From an uncultured Rhodobiaceae bacterium (GTDB lineage Archaea; Thermoplasmatota; Poseidoniia; Poseidoniales; Poseidoniaceae): DNA of 38,523 nucleotides. The notes under the pieces were generated by a model, which was given only the letters and a program-made list of their open reading frames with translations, made no database searches and was not told the DNA's origin. The stretch spans positions 1-38,523 of the forward strand of contig CALDQY010000003.1 of NCBI GenBank assembly GCA_937911445.1, in the 5' to 3' direction. The position numbers and the translations under genes are program-made. Each line of letters opens with the position of its first letter. Position 1 is the first letter of the stretch. This document shows positions 26,285 to 34,935 of this stretch, piece by piece.

Positions 26285-28102
26285 ATGTGTGGAATTTTTG
26301 GCTACATTGGTCACCGTAATGCTTCATCCCTGCTCGTCAAAGGATTGTTACGTCTTGAATATCGAGGCTATGATTCGAGTGGTGTGGTTGTCAAGAATGG
26401 GCAATTGCAATCTTACAAGGACATCGGGAAAATTTCAGAGATGGCTACATCGTTACCTGACTTCAAAGGCTCGATGGGCATTGCTCACACACGCTGGGCA
26501 ACACACGGTGGAGTTACGAAAGAAAACGCCCACCCTCATCTCAGCAATGATGGAAAAGTTGCAATCGTACACAATGGTATTCTACAGAATTCCGATGCTC
26601 TACGTAAGCGTCTCAAGCGGGCAGGTGTTCAACTCAACTCGGAAACCGATTCTGAAGTGTTTTGTCACTACATTGCGATGGCTCTGGAAGAGGGTAAAGA
26701 ACCCCTTGAAGCACTTCAGAGTGTTCTCTCAATGGCTAGAGGGACGTGGGGGGTTTGCGTCCTGTTTCAAGAATACGACTATGTGCTCTGCGCTCGGAAT
26801 GGTTCACCTCTCATTATTGGCCGAGGAAAGGACGAGATGTTCATTTCAAGTGACCCTCACGCAATTCGAGAACACACCGATCAACTGGTTGCACTCGAAG
26901 ATGGACAAATCGCAAAGCTTGATGCACACGATTTCCAAGTTATGCAAACGGATGGCCAAGAGGTTGAATCCCACCTTCTTCAGTTGGAAGAAGAATGGGG
27001 TGAAAGCGAATTAGGAGCATATCCTCACTTTATGCTCAAGGAAATTCATGAACAATCTCAGTCTTTGCAGCATTGTATTTCGGGCCGATTACGTCATGCT
27101 GAGGGGACATCAGTACTCGGTGGTCTACAGGTACAACCCCAGAAACTTGCACAACTCCCTCACGTCCGTTTGATTGGTTGTGGTACGGCTTTGCATGCTG
27201 CTCAGATTGGGCAGATCCTGATTGAACAGTGGGCAAGAATCCCTGCAGTTTCTCATGTTGCAAGCGAATTCAATGCTAACGACCCAGTCATCAATCCAAA
27301 AGCGCTCCACTTGGCGATATCTCAATCAGGAGAAACAGCCGACACGCTCTCAGCGGTCAAGGAAATTCAACGAAAGGGAGCGGATGTCTATGGCATTGTG
27401 AATGTTGTCGGCTCGAGCATTGCAAGGCAATGCGGAAAAGGGGTCTACATCCACTCTGGGCCAGAACAATCCGTTGCTTCAACAAAGGCGTTCACGAACA
27501 TGGTCGGTGCCCTTGCCTTGTTCGCTCTACAACTTGGTCGAAGCCGTCATCTTTCAAAGACCAAGGGAAAATCAATCATTCGAGAAATGCGTACTCTCCC
27601 TGAAAAGATACGAACGTACCTCGAGCAGCCTGGACCAATCGAACAAGCTGTTGAGTTGGTTACGAAGGCGAAGAGTGTTCTGTTTCTGGGAAGAGGCATT
27701 TCTTCGCCAGTTGCTTCTGAAGGGGCTCTCAAACTGATGGAGATTGCTTACATTCCGTGCCTTGCCTATCCAGCAGGTGAAATGAAGCATGGGCCAATCG
27801 CACTGATTGAAGAGAATTCACCCGTTGTTGTCATCGCTCCAAACGATGGCGTTCAGGAGAGAACTCTGAACGCAATCCATGAGTGCAAAGCACGTGGTGC
27901 AAAAATCATCCTGATTCATGAGGAAGGAGATCCTATCTCTGAAACTGCGGATGTGAGTATCCCAATTCCATCAACGATGCCTATGTTGACACCATTGTTG
28001 AGTGTCCTACCGACTCAACTGATTGCCTATCACGCAGCTCTCGCTCTCGATAATGATGTGGACCGCCCTCGCAACCTCGCGAAATCTGTGACGGTTGAAT
28101 GA
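26285..28102 (+). CDS. glmS: Glutamine-fructose-6-phosphate aminotransferase (isomerizing)
   Basis: GlmS makes glucosamine-6-phosphate from fructose-6-phosphate and glutamine, the entry to UDP-GlcNAc and amino-sugar glycans. The 605-residue protein has the glutaminase domain beginning MCGIFGYIG, with Cys2 as nucleophile, RWATHGG and HNGIL. Two SIS domains follow, with GCGTALHAA, SQSGETADT and AYPAGEMKHGP. The C-terminus PRNLAKSVTVE is canonical, so the protein is complete. It begins 9 bases after the subtilase stop and probably shares its transcript. Its stop at 28102 abuts the stop of the convergent KaiC-like gene, with no space for a separate terminator. Confidence 0.96.
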   Translation: MCGIFGYIGHRNASSLLVKGLLRLEYRGYDSSGVVVKNGQLQSYKDIGKISEMATSLPDFKGSMGIAHTRWATHGGVTKENAHPHLSNDGKVAIVHNGILQNSDALRKRLKRAGVQLNSETDSEVFCHYIAMALEEGKEPLEALQSVLSMARGTWGVCVLFQEYDYVLCARNGSPLIIGRGKDEMFISSDPHAIREHTDQLVALEDGQIAKLDAHDFQVMQTDGQEVESHLLQLEEEWGESELGAYPHFMLKEIHEQSQSLQHCISGRLRHAEGTSVLGGLQVQPQKLAQLPHVRLIGCGTALHAAQIGQILIEQWARIPAVSHVASEFNANDPVINPKALHLAISQSGETADTLSAVKEIQRKGADVYGIVNVVGSSIARQCGKGVYIHSGPEQSVASTKAFTNMVGALALFALQLGRSRHLSKTKGKSIIREMRTLPEKIRTYLEQPGPIEQAVELVTKAKSVLFLGRGISSPVASEGALKLMEIAYIPCLAYPAGEMKHGPIALIEENSPVVVIAPNDGVQERTLNAIHECKARGAKIILIHEEGDPISETADVSIPIPSTMPMLTPLLSVLPTQLIAYHAALALDNDVDRPRNLAKSVTVE

Positions 28103-28822
28103 TTAAACAACTGTAAAGCGTTGTTCTTCTTCCTTCCAATTGAATGGTTTGTAACCCAATGCATGTCGTGTGTGACGCATTTTGATGATGCCGAGTTTGC
28201 GTTGAACATCGTCCTCTTTTCGATCCATTACGAGATGAATAACTCCATCTGAAAGATAGTCTTCTACGCCATATTCTCCAAATTGTTTGTGATTTTCTCC
28301 CGTCATTTCACAGATAAAGAACGAGGTCAATTCAAGACGGCGAACTGCTTCAAAGAGTCTAAAAATCTCATCTCGAGGGTTTTCCATCTTGGTGAGCGTG
28401 AAGAACGCACCTAGCGAGTCGAAGACGAGCAGTTCAAAACCAATGGACTTCCTGTAATTTGTGAGTTGCTTAATCAATTGACCCATCCAGTCAACACGGT
28501 TGCTCATGCCTTGCTCGTCTAGTTGGACACGAAGGTCAGAAAGATCGATGATAGCAATTCGATTACGAACACGAGGGTCGTCTACGTTCATACCCATGTT
28601 GGACATGTGCGCTCGCAAAGAATCCTTTCCTTGTTCGAGCGTGACATAGATCCCACTCGTTTCGCCATACAATACAGCGTTGTAGAGCATTGAGAAGGTG
28701 ACACTCGATTTCATGGCACCAGATGCACCTGCAACGATGCAGATGTGTCCCTTCGGAATTCCGCCTTGCATGTTCTCATCGAGTCCTTCAATGTGTGTGG
28801 GAATTCGTTCCATGATGTCCAT
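28103..28822 (-). CDS. Single-domain KaiC/RAD55-like ATPase
   Basis: This 239-residue RecA-fold protein matches the archaeal KaiC/RAD55 family by its layout: GLDENMQGGIPKG, a P-loop at 32-40, LEQ after strand 2 (near 62-64), Walker B LLVFDSLGA, and a C-terminal KMRHTRHALGYKPF. The P-loop reads GASGAMKSS, with Met37 where Gly is usual. Such single-domain proteins are common in archaea and often of unknown role, possibly signalling. ATG at 28822 has GAGGCGA 4 bases upstream. It is convergent with glmS and divergent from the Maf gene. Function is not assigned. Confidence 0.87.
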   Translation of the reverse strand: MDIMERIPTHIEGLDENMQGGIPKGHICIVAGASGAMKSSVTFSMLYNAVLYGETSGIYVTLEQGKDSLRAHMSNMGMNVDDPRVRNRIAIIDLSDLRVQLDEQGMSNRVDWMGQLIKQLTNYRKSIGFELLVFDSLGAFFTLTKMENPRDEIFRLFEAVRRLELTSFFICEMTGENHKQFGEYGVEDYLSDGVIHLVMDRKEDDVQRKLGIIKMRHTRHALGYKPFNWKEEEQRFTVV

Positions 28823-28919
28823 AGTGTCGCCTCAACATGAAGGAATACGATTCAACACTTGAAATTCACCCCCGATTTGTTTGCAAAATCTGATGTGGTT
28901 GATGTGACGTGTTTCGGTT

Positions 28920-29504
28920 ATGCGCATCCTCTTGGCTTCTGCATCTGAACGACGAGGCACCATTCTTCGCCAGCGCTTTGCAAACGTCGAACAAGTCGCG
29001 CTCAAGGGCGTGGATGAATCTGTCTCCCACCAGATTCTCTCCAATCAAGTGAAGGAAGTTGCCTCACGCAAAGCAGAGGCTGTCGTACTCAACGATGAGT
29101 TCGATGTCGTGGTCGTTTCAGATACCCTAGTCGAGGATCCTGATGACGAACATGTCGCACTTGGAAAACCAGTCTCGAGGGAACAAGCTGTTGCTATGCT
29201 TCTCCGATTGCGTGGCCGCCGTCACCGTGTGTGGTCCGCAACGATGGTGCATGCTATGGACAAATGGCATTCAAGCGTTGAATACGCTGTTGTTGAAATC
29301 GAGGACTTTACGGATGATGCATTGGTCGAACTCATCGAATCAGACTCTTGGGTTGGTAAAGCTGGTGGCTATGACTTGGCTGGTATGATGGGAAAATACG
29401 CTCAATTGATTGAAGGCACAGAGCCGACAGTGTTGGGATTTACTCAGTCTTCTCTTGACTTGCTGGACGACGTTCAATCGATGTTCTCCATGAGTCGATC
29501 GTAA
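28920..29504 (+). CDS. Maf-like nucleoside triphosphate pyrophosphatase
   Basis: Maf proteins hydrolyse non-canonical or excess nucleoside triphosphates to monophosphates and pyrophosphate, and are thought to clean nucleotide pools. The 194-residue protein has LLASASERR at the N-terminus, SDT at 67-69 with catalytic Asp68, LGKPVSREQA at 81-90, RRHRVWSA and WVGKAGGYDLAG. The lengths between motifs match the family. Which nucleotide is preferred cannot be told. ATG at 28920 has no ribosome site. The last 31 bases overlap the 3' end of the convergent 12-TM membrane protein gene. Confidence 0.9.
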   Translation: MRILLASASERRGTILRQRFANVEQVALKGVDESVSHQILSNQVKEVASRKAEAVVLNDEFDVVVVSDTLVEDPDDEHVALGKPVSREQAVAMLLRLRGRRHRVWSATMVHAMDKWHSSVEYAVVEIEDFTDDALVELIESDSWVGKAGGYDLAGMMGKYAQLIEGTEPTVLGFTQSSLDLLDDVQSMFSMSRS

Positions 29505-30760
29505 AACATCGGCATTCGGTGCCAGTTGTCCGATGGGAATACAGTATGTCGAATGAACAAAATCCCGAGCAAGAAGGATGCAACACTTTGTGTCCCAATC
29601 CAAATGTACACCGGCAAGTATTCTCCATCCAAAAGCACGGCTCCATCATAGAGAGACCATGTCATAAGGACGCCGCAAGCAAGGAACATCAACACCAGGT
29701 GCCAATGCGTTATCCGTGTTGATGGAGAATAATGCAAGTGATCTTCGTGAAGGAAAATAGCAAACCCGCAGACGACGAAGAAACATGAATAGGCAATCAA
29801 TAACCAATGTGCAGGCTGAATGTTTGCTATGCCTTCATGTCCTGTCCAAATAGGTGCAATTGAAACGAGTGAGAGCAGGGGCAACAGGAAGTACCCTATG
29901 AACACAAATCGAGAATGCGGTTTTGCAAATTTCCCGATGGAGAATCGTAAAACCTTCAACGGGTTCATCATGAAAAATACGTTCAAGAGAAGAACTGCGA
30001 AACCGATATCGATTAAATCCTCTGATATCGAATTCCTCGCTCGCAGAAAACTCGCCACAACGTAACCAATTCCTAAGAGGATGAGGATGAGGAACCGAAC
30101 TGGTAGAGTTTTCGGGTTTGTTGTATTCCAACCTAGCCTGCGATTGAAATGTGAGAGTATGACTGTCGACATCATCATCATGCAAAAGATCCCTACAATG
30201 AAAGCAACCCCAACTTGTATCATGCCATCGATTCCACGCATAAACCATGATGCAACGATAAACAACGAGCAGAACACGAGAACCAATCCGGGCGAATATG
30301 AGAAAATACCAACCTCTCCTGAGTTGCTCTTCTGTTTGACAATGTCAATCGATGATGGCGTGAGCGTGAGTAAAGCGAGGCACATTAAAACGATACCAAT
30401 TCCAGAGAATTCGATGAACACGTCCCAATTACCAATGTAGATGCCAATATGAATGAACAATTGCCCAAGACCGTTGAGTTGCAAAAAGTGACGCATTGTT
30501 GTCCGTTCAAAGGACGGGACTTTGTACACCAGCGGCAACGTATCAAACGCAATACCAGCAAGGATGGCCATGACAGGTCCTAATGCGAAAAGCGTAATCA
30601 AAACAAAGTTCATGATTTCAAGACGCTCAGTGTTCTCGAACAACTCGTAAGGAGAAAAAAATGTTAACCACGCCAGAAGGAATGTTAAGGCGATGAAGAA
30701 CAACATCGATGATGTAAACAGTTCAAGATAAGAACCTGCGAATTGCTGACGCCTGTCCAT
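29474..30760 (-). CDS. Unknown 12-helix membrane protein
   Basis: This 428-residue protein has about 12 predicted membrane helices spread over nearly its whole length. Several histidines lie at helix ends: QLFIHIGIY, PAHWLL, FLHEDHLHY and THWHLV. The size and helix count recall heme-copper oxidase or NnrS-like proteins, but the ordered histidine set of those families was not found, so no name is given. The ATG at 30760 has a strong GAGGTGA (30765-30771) 4 bases upstream. That site overlaps the SepF stop codon, so the protein is probably translated coupled to SepF. Its 3' end overlaps the Maf gene by 31 bases. Confidence 0.8.
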   Translation of the reverse strand: MDRRQQFAGSYLELFTSSMLFFIALTFLLAWLTFFSPYELFENTERLEIMNFVLITLFALGPVMAILAGIAFDTLPLVYKVPSFERTTMRHFLQLNGLGQLFIHIGIYIGNWDVFIEFSGIGIVLMCLALLTLTPSSIDIVKQKSNSGEVGIFSYSPGLVLVFCSLFIVASWFMRGIDGMIQVGVAFIVGIFCMMMMSTVILSHFNRRLGWNTTNPKTLPVRFLILILLGIGYVVASFLRARNSISEDLIDIGFAVLLLNVFFMMNPLKVLRFSIGKFAKPHSRFVFIGYFLLPLLSLVSIAPIWTGHEGIANIQPAHWLLIAYSCFFVVCGFAIFLHEDHLHYSPSTRITHWHLVLMFLACGVLMTWSLYDGAVLLDGEYLPVYIWIGTQSVASFLLGILFIRHTVFPSDNWHRMPMFYDRLMENID

Positions 30761-30764
30761 CGTT

Positions 30765-30771
30765 TCACCTC
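30765..30771 (-). promoter_or_regulatory. Ribosome binding site coupling SepF and the 12-TM gene
   Basis: The minus strand reads GAGGTGA, then AACG and ATG at 30760. The SepF stop TGA (30770-30772) overlaps the beginning of this site. Confidence 0.6.
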
Positions 30772-31321
30772 AAGATACGCGCAGCAGACGTGTAATTCCA
30801 AGCTCGTGCTTTTCAATATCAACAACGACATCTGCTCCGGGAATCATCAACAACTTGTCTTCCGAATCCAGAGCAAAGACGCCAACACCTACTTGTTCAC
30901 ACATAACTCGTAACTCTCGTCGACAGGCCTGTTGATGCGATTCCATGTGGACCAATGTTCGTAGATCAACGATCACAGTATCCCCTTGAAGCACTCGTTG
31001 AGCGATGTCTCGCGTGTGGATACGATGCTTTTCATCTGGCTTAACATACCGAAGCGCTCGTGTTGGTCGAGTCATAACCCGTCCTCCATGGTGTGAGAGA
31101 TCGTGGAATGGTTCTCCGTCTGGTGTTACTGGTCCATTCCATTCGAAAGAGATGTTTTCGTCGATTTGAGATGTAGGCGTCTCCTCGACAATTTGGGTTT
31201 CTACTGCAACAGGTTCATTGGTCAATTGCCTGTTTTGCGTGGAAGCAGGTGCTTCTGCAACTCGAGCCGCACCACCCGCATCTGGGTCCGGGAGTCCAAA
31301 GAACTGCCATAGATTTCCCAT
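30770..31321 (-). CDS. SepF-like cell-division protein
   Basis: SepF anchors FtsZ to the membrane in many archaea. This 183-residue protein has three parts. Residues 1-12 (MGNLWQFFGLPD) could be the amphipathic membrane-targeting helix. About 15-85 is a disordered linker. Residues 88-168 are the SepF (DUF552) core, with RYVKPDEKHRIHTRDI, GDTVIVDLRTL, a helix HMESHQQACRRELRVMCEQ and VGVGVFALDSEDKLLMIPG. The ATG at 31321 is supported by GTGAT four bases upstream overlapping the stop of the surface-protein gene. A GTG at 31330 would add three residues. It sits in a packed cluster with two giant surface proteins upstream and a 12-TM protein downstream. FtsZ itself is not in the window. Confidence 0.77.
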   Translation of the reverse strand: MGNLWQFFGLPDPDAGGAARVAEAPASTQNRQLTNEPVAVETQIVEETPTSQIDENISFEWNGPVTPDGEPFHDLSHHGGRVMTRPTRALRYVKPDEKHRIHTRDIAQRVLQGDTVIVDLRTLVHMESHQQACRRELRVMCEQVGVGVFALDSEDKLLMIPGADVVVDIEKHELGITRLLRVS

Positions 31322-31326
31322 CGTTA

Positions 31327-34300
31327 TCACAAATCCAAATCATCCAGTAGGTCGGAGAGATTCGTGTCCTGATTCGATGGTGGAGTCATTGAAGGTGTCG
31401 GTTGATAGGTAGGTGCAGGTGCTTGATTTGCTGCCAGATATTGCTCACCATAGTACGCCCATTGTTCCATGGTCCAACCAGCCGGCAGGCCAGTGGCTGG
31501 GAGTGGAGGGCCTTGATTCACGACTGGCTGTTCAACAAACGGTTCTGGTTGAACAGGCGCTTGTGGTGCTGGCTGCTCGTATGTGGGCAATTCCGAAGGC
31601 GCATAACTTGGTAAGGGCGTTGTATCCCATGCTTTGTTCGATGGAGTCTCGACCAAATCTGGCGGTGAACGGCGAGTGATGAGCAGGAACGATGCCAACA
31701 TGATCACCAAACCAACGAGTCCTAGAATGACGATCGACATGGTTTTAGAGACACCCAATGTATCGCTGAACTCTTCGATGAATCCTTCAGGGGGCGGTTC
31801 TGCAACATCGATGGTAAGCGTAAATGTGTCCGTCGAAAGATCGTCATCGGTTACAGTGAGGTTGATCTTCCACGTGCCAACCGGTAAATCGGTTATCGAT
31901 ACTACAGGCCCAGTTTCACCAAGGTCATTCTCGCCTCTCCACTCAAATGTCCAAACGTAGAGCATGTTCAGCAGATCTGAATCTGAGTCCGTTGTCCCAT
32001 CGGATGAGAGGTTGAGCGTATCGCCCTTCACGAGGTTGTCAAGTGATCCGTTGGCGAACGAAATCTCTGCGCCCGGCAGGACGTTCTGAACTTTGACAAC
32101 AGCCGAAATCGATGCCATGGCACCATCGTCGTCCTTCACCCATGCCGTAACGGTTCGGAACTGAGGGTTGCTGGTCTCCCATGTGTACTCAAAATGAGTC
32201 CCACTCACATCGCAGTCATTGTTCAAGGTGCCATCGAGGTCCGCATCACGTGTTCCGTCGATATCCCAACAGACTTCCAGTGAATCCTTGTCTGAAGCCG
32301 TATCATCAACAGCGACGTCAAAGACCACTTCGTCGTCTTCATCAACCGTAAGGCCTTTGTTGACAGCGTTGAGGAAATTCGCTTCTGCTGTCATGGTTGG
32401 CGGTACGTTGACAATTGTGACCTTTGCGAGCGATGTGGAAGAGGTCGCTCCGTCGTCATCAACAGCACGAACTGAGATGATGTGTTCTCCAGACGTTGGC
32501 CACGAGGTTGAAACATCGGAGGCGGAACCATCAGTGGATACGGTGAAATTATCGAGAACATCACTTAGGTTCCAGTCGATGATGAGTCCATCACGGTCGT
32601 TGAGTGTATCATCGCCTTGGGCACGAAGAATGACGGTCTGATCCTCTTGGAGTACCCAGGTTCCATTCGCATCGAATGGTGTGTTTACGCCTGCAATCCA
32701 CACGCCAATTTCGCCGATGGTTGGGGCTACATTCAGAACTTCAATCGATGAAAGCACTTCGGTTTCTTCGCCATCATCGTCGGTTGCGATGGCACGGATT
32801 GGCATCGTTCCCTCCTCAAGTGGCGAAAACGTACACGTCGGTTGCGTTAACCCTTCAAGACAGTTCAAATCTGGCCAAGAAATACTGACCTGCTGGCCCG
32901 ATGGAGATACTGTATCAATATCGCCGCTATCACTGGCATCGATGGTGATGGAGGATTCGACAGCAATTTCCGGTGGGTGGCTGAGGTTGATGTACGGTGC
33001 TCGATTCAGGATGGTGACATTGCTGATCAAAACAGTTGAGTCAAGTTCATTGTCGGTTACAATGGTTCGCAATTCCCAGTCACCGTCGTCAGACCAGTTC
33101 CAACTGATAGCACAATCTGGCGTTGTAATGACATCGACAAGACCTGGACGTGATTCAATTTCAAATCGGCACTCGACGTCTCCACCATCAGGGTCAAAGG
33201 AAGAACGGGCGTCAATGAAGACGTCCTCGAACGTGTAATTCCCAGTGTCGATAGCAATGGATGCGTTCGGTGCACGGCCGATGAAGACGTCAACAGTAGC
33301 TTGGTTGTTGCTTCGATTGGCGTCTCCGGTGATGAGCTCATCCGGATCAACGGTGAAGGTCAATGTCTGGTTGCCGATGGTGGAATCTTCAGGAACAATC
33401 CAGTCGATTACAATGCGTTGCTCACTGTACGCCTCGATGGATGGAACAGCCTGTCGGCTCGAATCGCCATCGGGCACAACAATTTCCATTTCTGTTGAAG
33501 GCGATGGCAAAACACCTCTGTTTTGGGCTGGTAGAGAGAAGGAGAGTTCGTCACCGGGCAAGGCGTTGTATCCGATCGATTTGGACAGGGTCGCAACCTC
33601 ACCATCGCGAGTTCGAGTAACGATGATTGAATCTTCTTGAGCAACCAAATCGATACCTACAACAGACAAATCGATGACAACCGTGGCAACGCCAATGATT
33701 TCCTGAACTGGATCCCAGACTATCACGCCGTTGCTGCTAAAATCATCGCTAGCGATGGTGTCATCGACGACGTTTGAAACATTGATTGTCTCTTCAATCT
33801 GTCCACTGCTGTTGGTAGTTGGATTAATCAGCGTTCCCGCCATTTCGTAACGCAACTGGAGGTTTTTGTTGACCTCTGGTATGCCGTTTGGAGCAACCGA
33901 GTAGGTTGCATAAATCTTTGATTCTGAGTCTGGTAATGTAGCAATAAATTGAGTCTCAACCTCAATGTCGACGTTCCGATCGCCCGGGTTTTTTCTTTTG
34001 TCAACGCCAAACGAGTCAACGGGTTCGTAGTCTTTCAAGAGCCAATCAATGGTGAAACCAGCAGCGTTTGAGATTCGTATCCAAGAGTTGAATCGAACAG
34101 CGGGACAGTACCAATTAAACCCAGCACTGACGCCTGTGGCGTTCCATTCGTTGACTTTGTACGAATCATCGCATCCTTCGTACTTGATGTTCTGTCCATC
34201 TTCCGTTGGAATTCCATCCTTGGTGACCTGCCAAGATGTATTTTCGGCTCCTTGAGTATCAAACGAGGTCGGGTCGAAGTAATCAGATGAACCACTTACA

Positions 34301-34911
34301 CTCGTGCCTGACATGAAGGGCATGTACCATTGGTCACCCGTCCGCATTGGGAAATCGTATTTTTCTTTTGGCGGGTCGTAATAGGTATCGAATGAGATTG
34401 TGGCGAGGTTCTGGGATAGGAAGCCAAGATTGAATGGTGCAAAGCTGACGTCTAATTCAAATTCCGAATTGATAACTGCGAGATCTCGTACTCGTACGAT
34501 GTCCTCGCCTGAATAATCGATGTCGAGCCTTCCACTGACCCCTTCAAGTGTTGCGCCACTGTTTCCTGATGAGAATTCCCCTTCGATGAGCATCTTGTAT
34601 GCAAGCGTCTGAATCCCGTCAACATTGATGAAAAAGATGTCATCAATTTCGTAAGCAGTGTCCCCGGTGAGTGTATTGAGGCTCGCAGATACGTTGGCTT
34701 GTGCCAGCAGTTGAGAGACATCGAATTGCGTTTCATAGGTCCACTTGTCACCGATGCGCCAGCTTGGGACATCGGTCGAGCTTGTTGTACCTGAGGATTG
34801 GTCAACAGATGGTAGCAGGTCAAGTGTCGTTGTGTCGTTGTTGACAAAGTGCACAGTGGATGAACCTGCCAAAAGGAACAAAACTAGGAATGTCAATACG
34901 CGGTTCGCCAT
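31327..34911 (-). CDS. Giant PKD-type surface protein with cytosolic WTMEQW tail (paralogue A)
   Basis: This 1194-residue exported protein starts with a signal peptide (RVLTFLVLFLLAG). A conserved N-terminal domain includes VPSWRIGDKWTY near 47-58, with cysteines in EGCDDSY and FNWYCPAV. About 425-540 is a CARDB-like region, followed by several PKD/Ig-like repeats (SSFDPDGGDVECRF, DDDGAMASISAV and similar) to about 1040. A membrane helix begins at Met1058. The cytosolic tail is Pro-rich and carries GWTMEQWAYYGEQYL (Trp1146 first), then ends LSDLLDDLDL. It is paralogous to the gene immediately upstream, with the same order of domains. Function is unknown; adhesion, substrate binding or envelope support is plausible. 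The gene ends just before sepF. Confidence 0.88.
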   Translation of the reverse strand: MANRVLTFLVLFLLAGSSTVHFVNNDTTTLDLLPSVDQSSGTTSSTDVPSWRIGDKWTYETQFDVSQLLAQANVSASLNTLTGDTAYEIDDIFFINVDGIQTLAYKMLIEGEFSSGNSGATLEGVSGRLDIDYSGEDIVRVRDLAVINSEFELDVSFAPFNLGFLSQNLATISFDTYYDPPKEKYDFPMRTGDQWYMPFMSGTSVSGSSDYFDPTSFDTQGAENTSWQVTKDGIPTEDGQNIKYEGCDDSYKVNEWNATGVSAGFNWYCPAVRFNSWIRISNAAGFTIDWLLKDYEPVDSFGVDKRKNPGDRNVDIEVETQFIATLPDSESKIYATYSVAPNGIPEVNKNLQLRYEMAGTLINPTTNSSGQIEETINVSNVVDDTIASDDFSSNGVIVWDPVQEIIGVATVVIDLSVVGIDLVAQEDSIIVTRTRDGEVATLSKSIGYNALPGDELSFSLPAQNRGVLPSPSTEMEIVVPDGDSSRQAVPSIEAYSEQRIVIDWIVPEDSTIGNQTLTFTVDPDELITGDANRSNNQATVDVFIGRAPNASIAIDTGNYTFEDVFIDARSSFDPDGGDVECRFEIESRPGLVDVITTPDCAISWNWSDDGDWELRTIVTDNELDSTVLISNVTILNRAPYINLSHPPEIAVESSITIDASDSGDIDTVSPSGQQVSISWPDLNCLEGLTQPTCTFSPLEEGTMPIRAIATDDDGEETEVLSSIEVLNVAPTIGEIGVWIAGVNTPFDANGTWVLQEDQTVILRAQGDDTLNDRDGLIIDWNLSDVLDNFTVSTDGSASDVSTSWPTSGEHIISVRAVDDDGATSSTSLAKVTIVNVPPTMTAEANFLNAVNKGLTVDEDDEVVFDVAVDDTASDKDSLEVCWDIDGTRDADLDGTLNNDCDVSGTHFEYTWETSNPQFRTVTAWVKDDDGAMASISAVVKVQNVLPGAEISFANGSLDNLVKGDTLNLSSDGTTDSDSDLLNMLYVWTFEWRGENDLGETGPVVSITDLPVGTWKINLTVTDDDLSTDTFTLTIDVAEPPPEGFIEEFSDTLGVSKTMSIVILGLVGLVIMLASFLLITRRSPPDLVETPSNKAWDTTPLPSYAPSELPTYEQPAPQAPVQPEPFVEQPVVNQGPPLPATGLPAGWTMEQWAYYGEQYLAANQAPAPTYQPTPSMTPPSNQDTNLSDLLDDLDL

Positions 34912-34935
34912 GTGTGAATGTCTGCTTTCTCGTAC

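Noticed and set aside
26277..27014. 245-codon open frame on the plus strand
   Set aside because: It overlaps the glutaminase domain of glmS in another frame. glmS has full family motifs, so this is a shadow.
29474..30760. Naming the 12-TM protein as a heme-copper oxidase or NnrS
   Set aside because: The helix count fits, but the ordered histidine ligands and the conserved His-His pair are not present in the expected helices.
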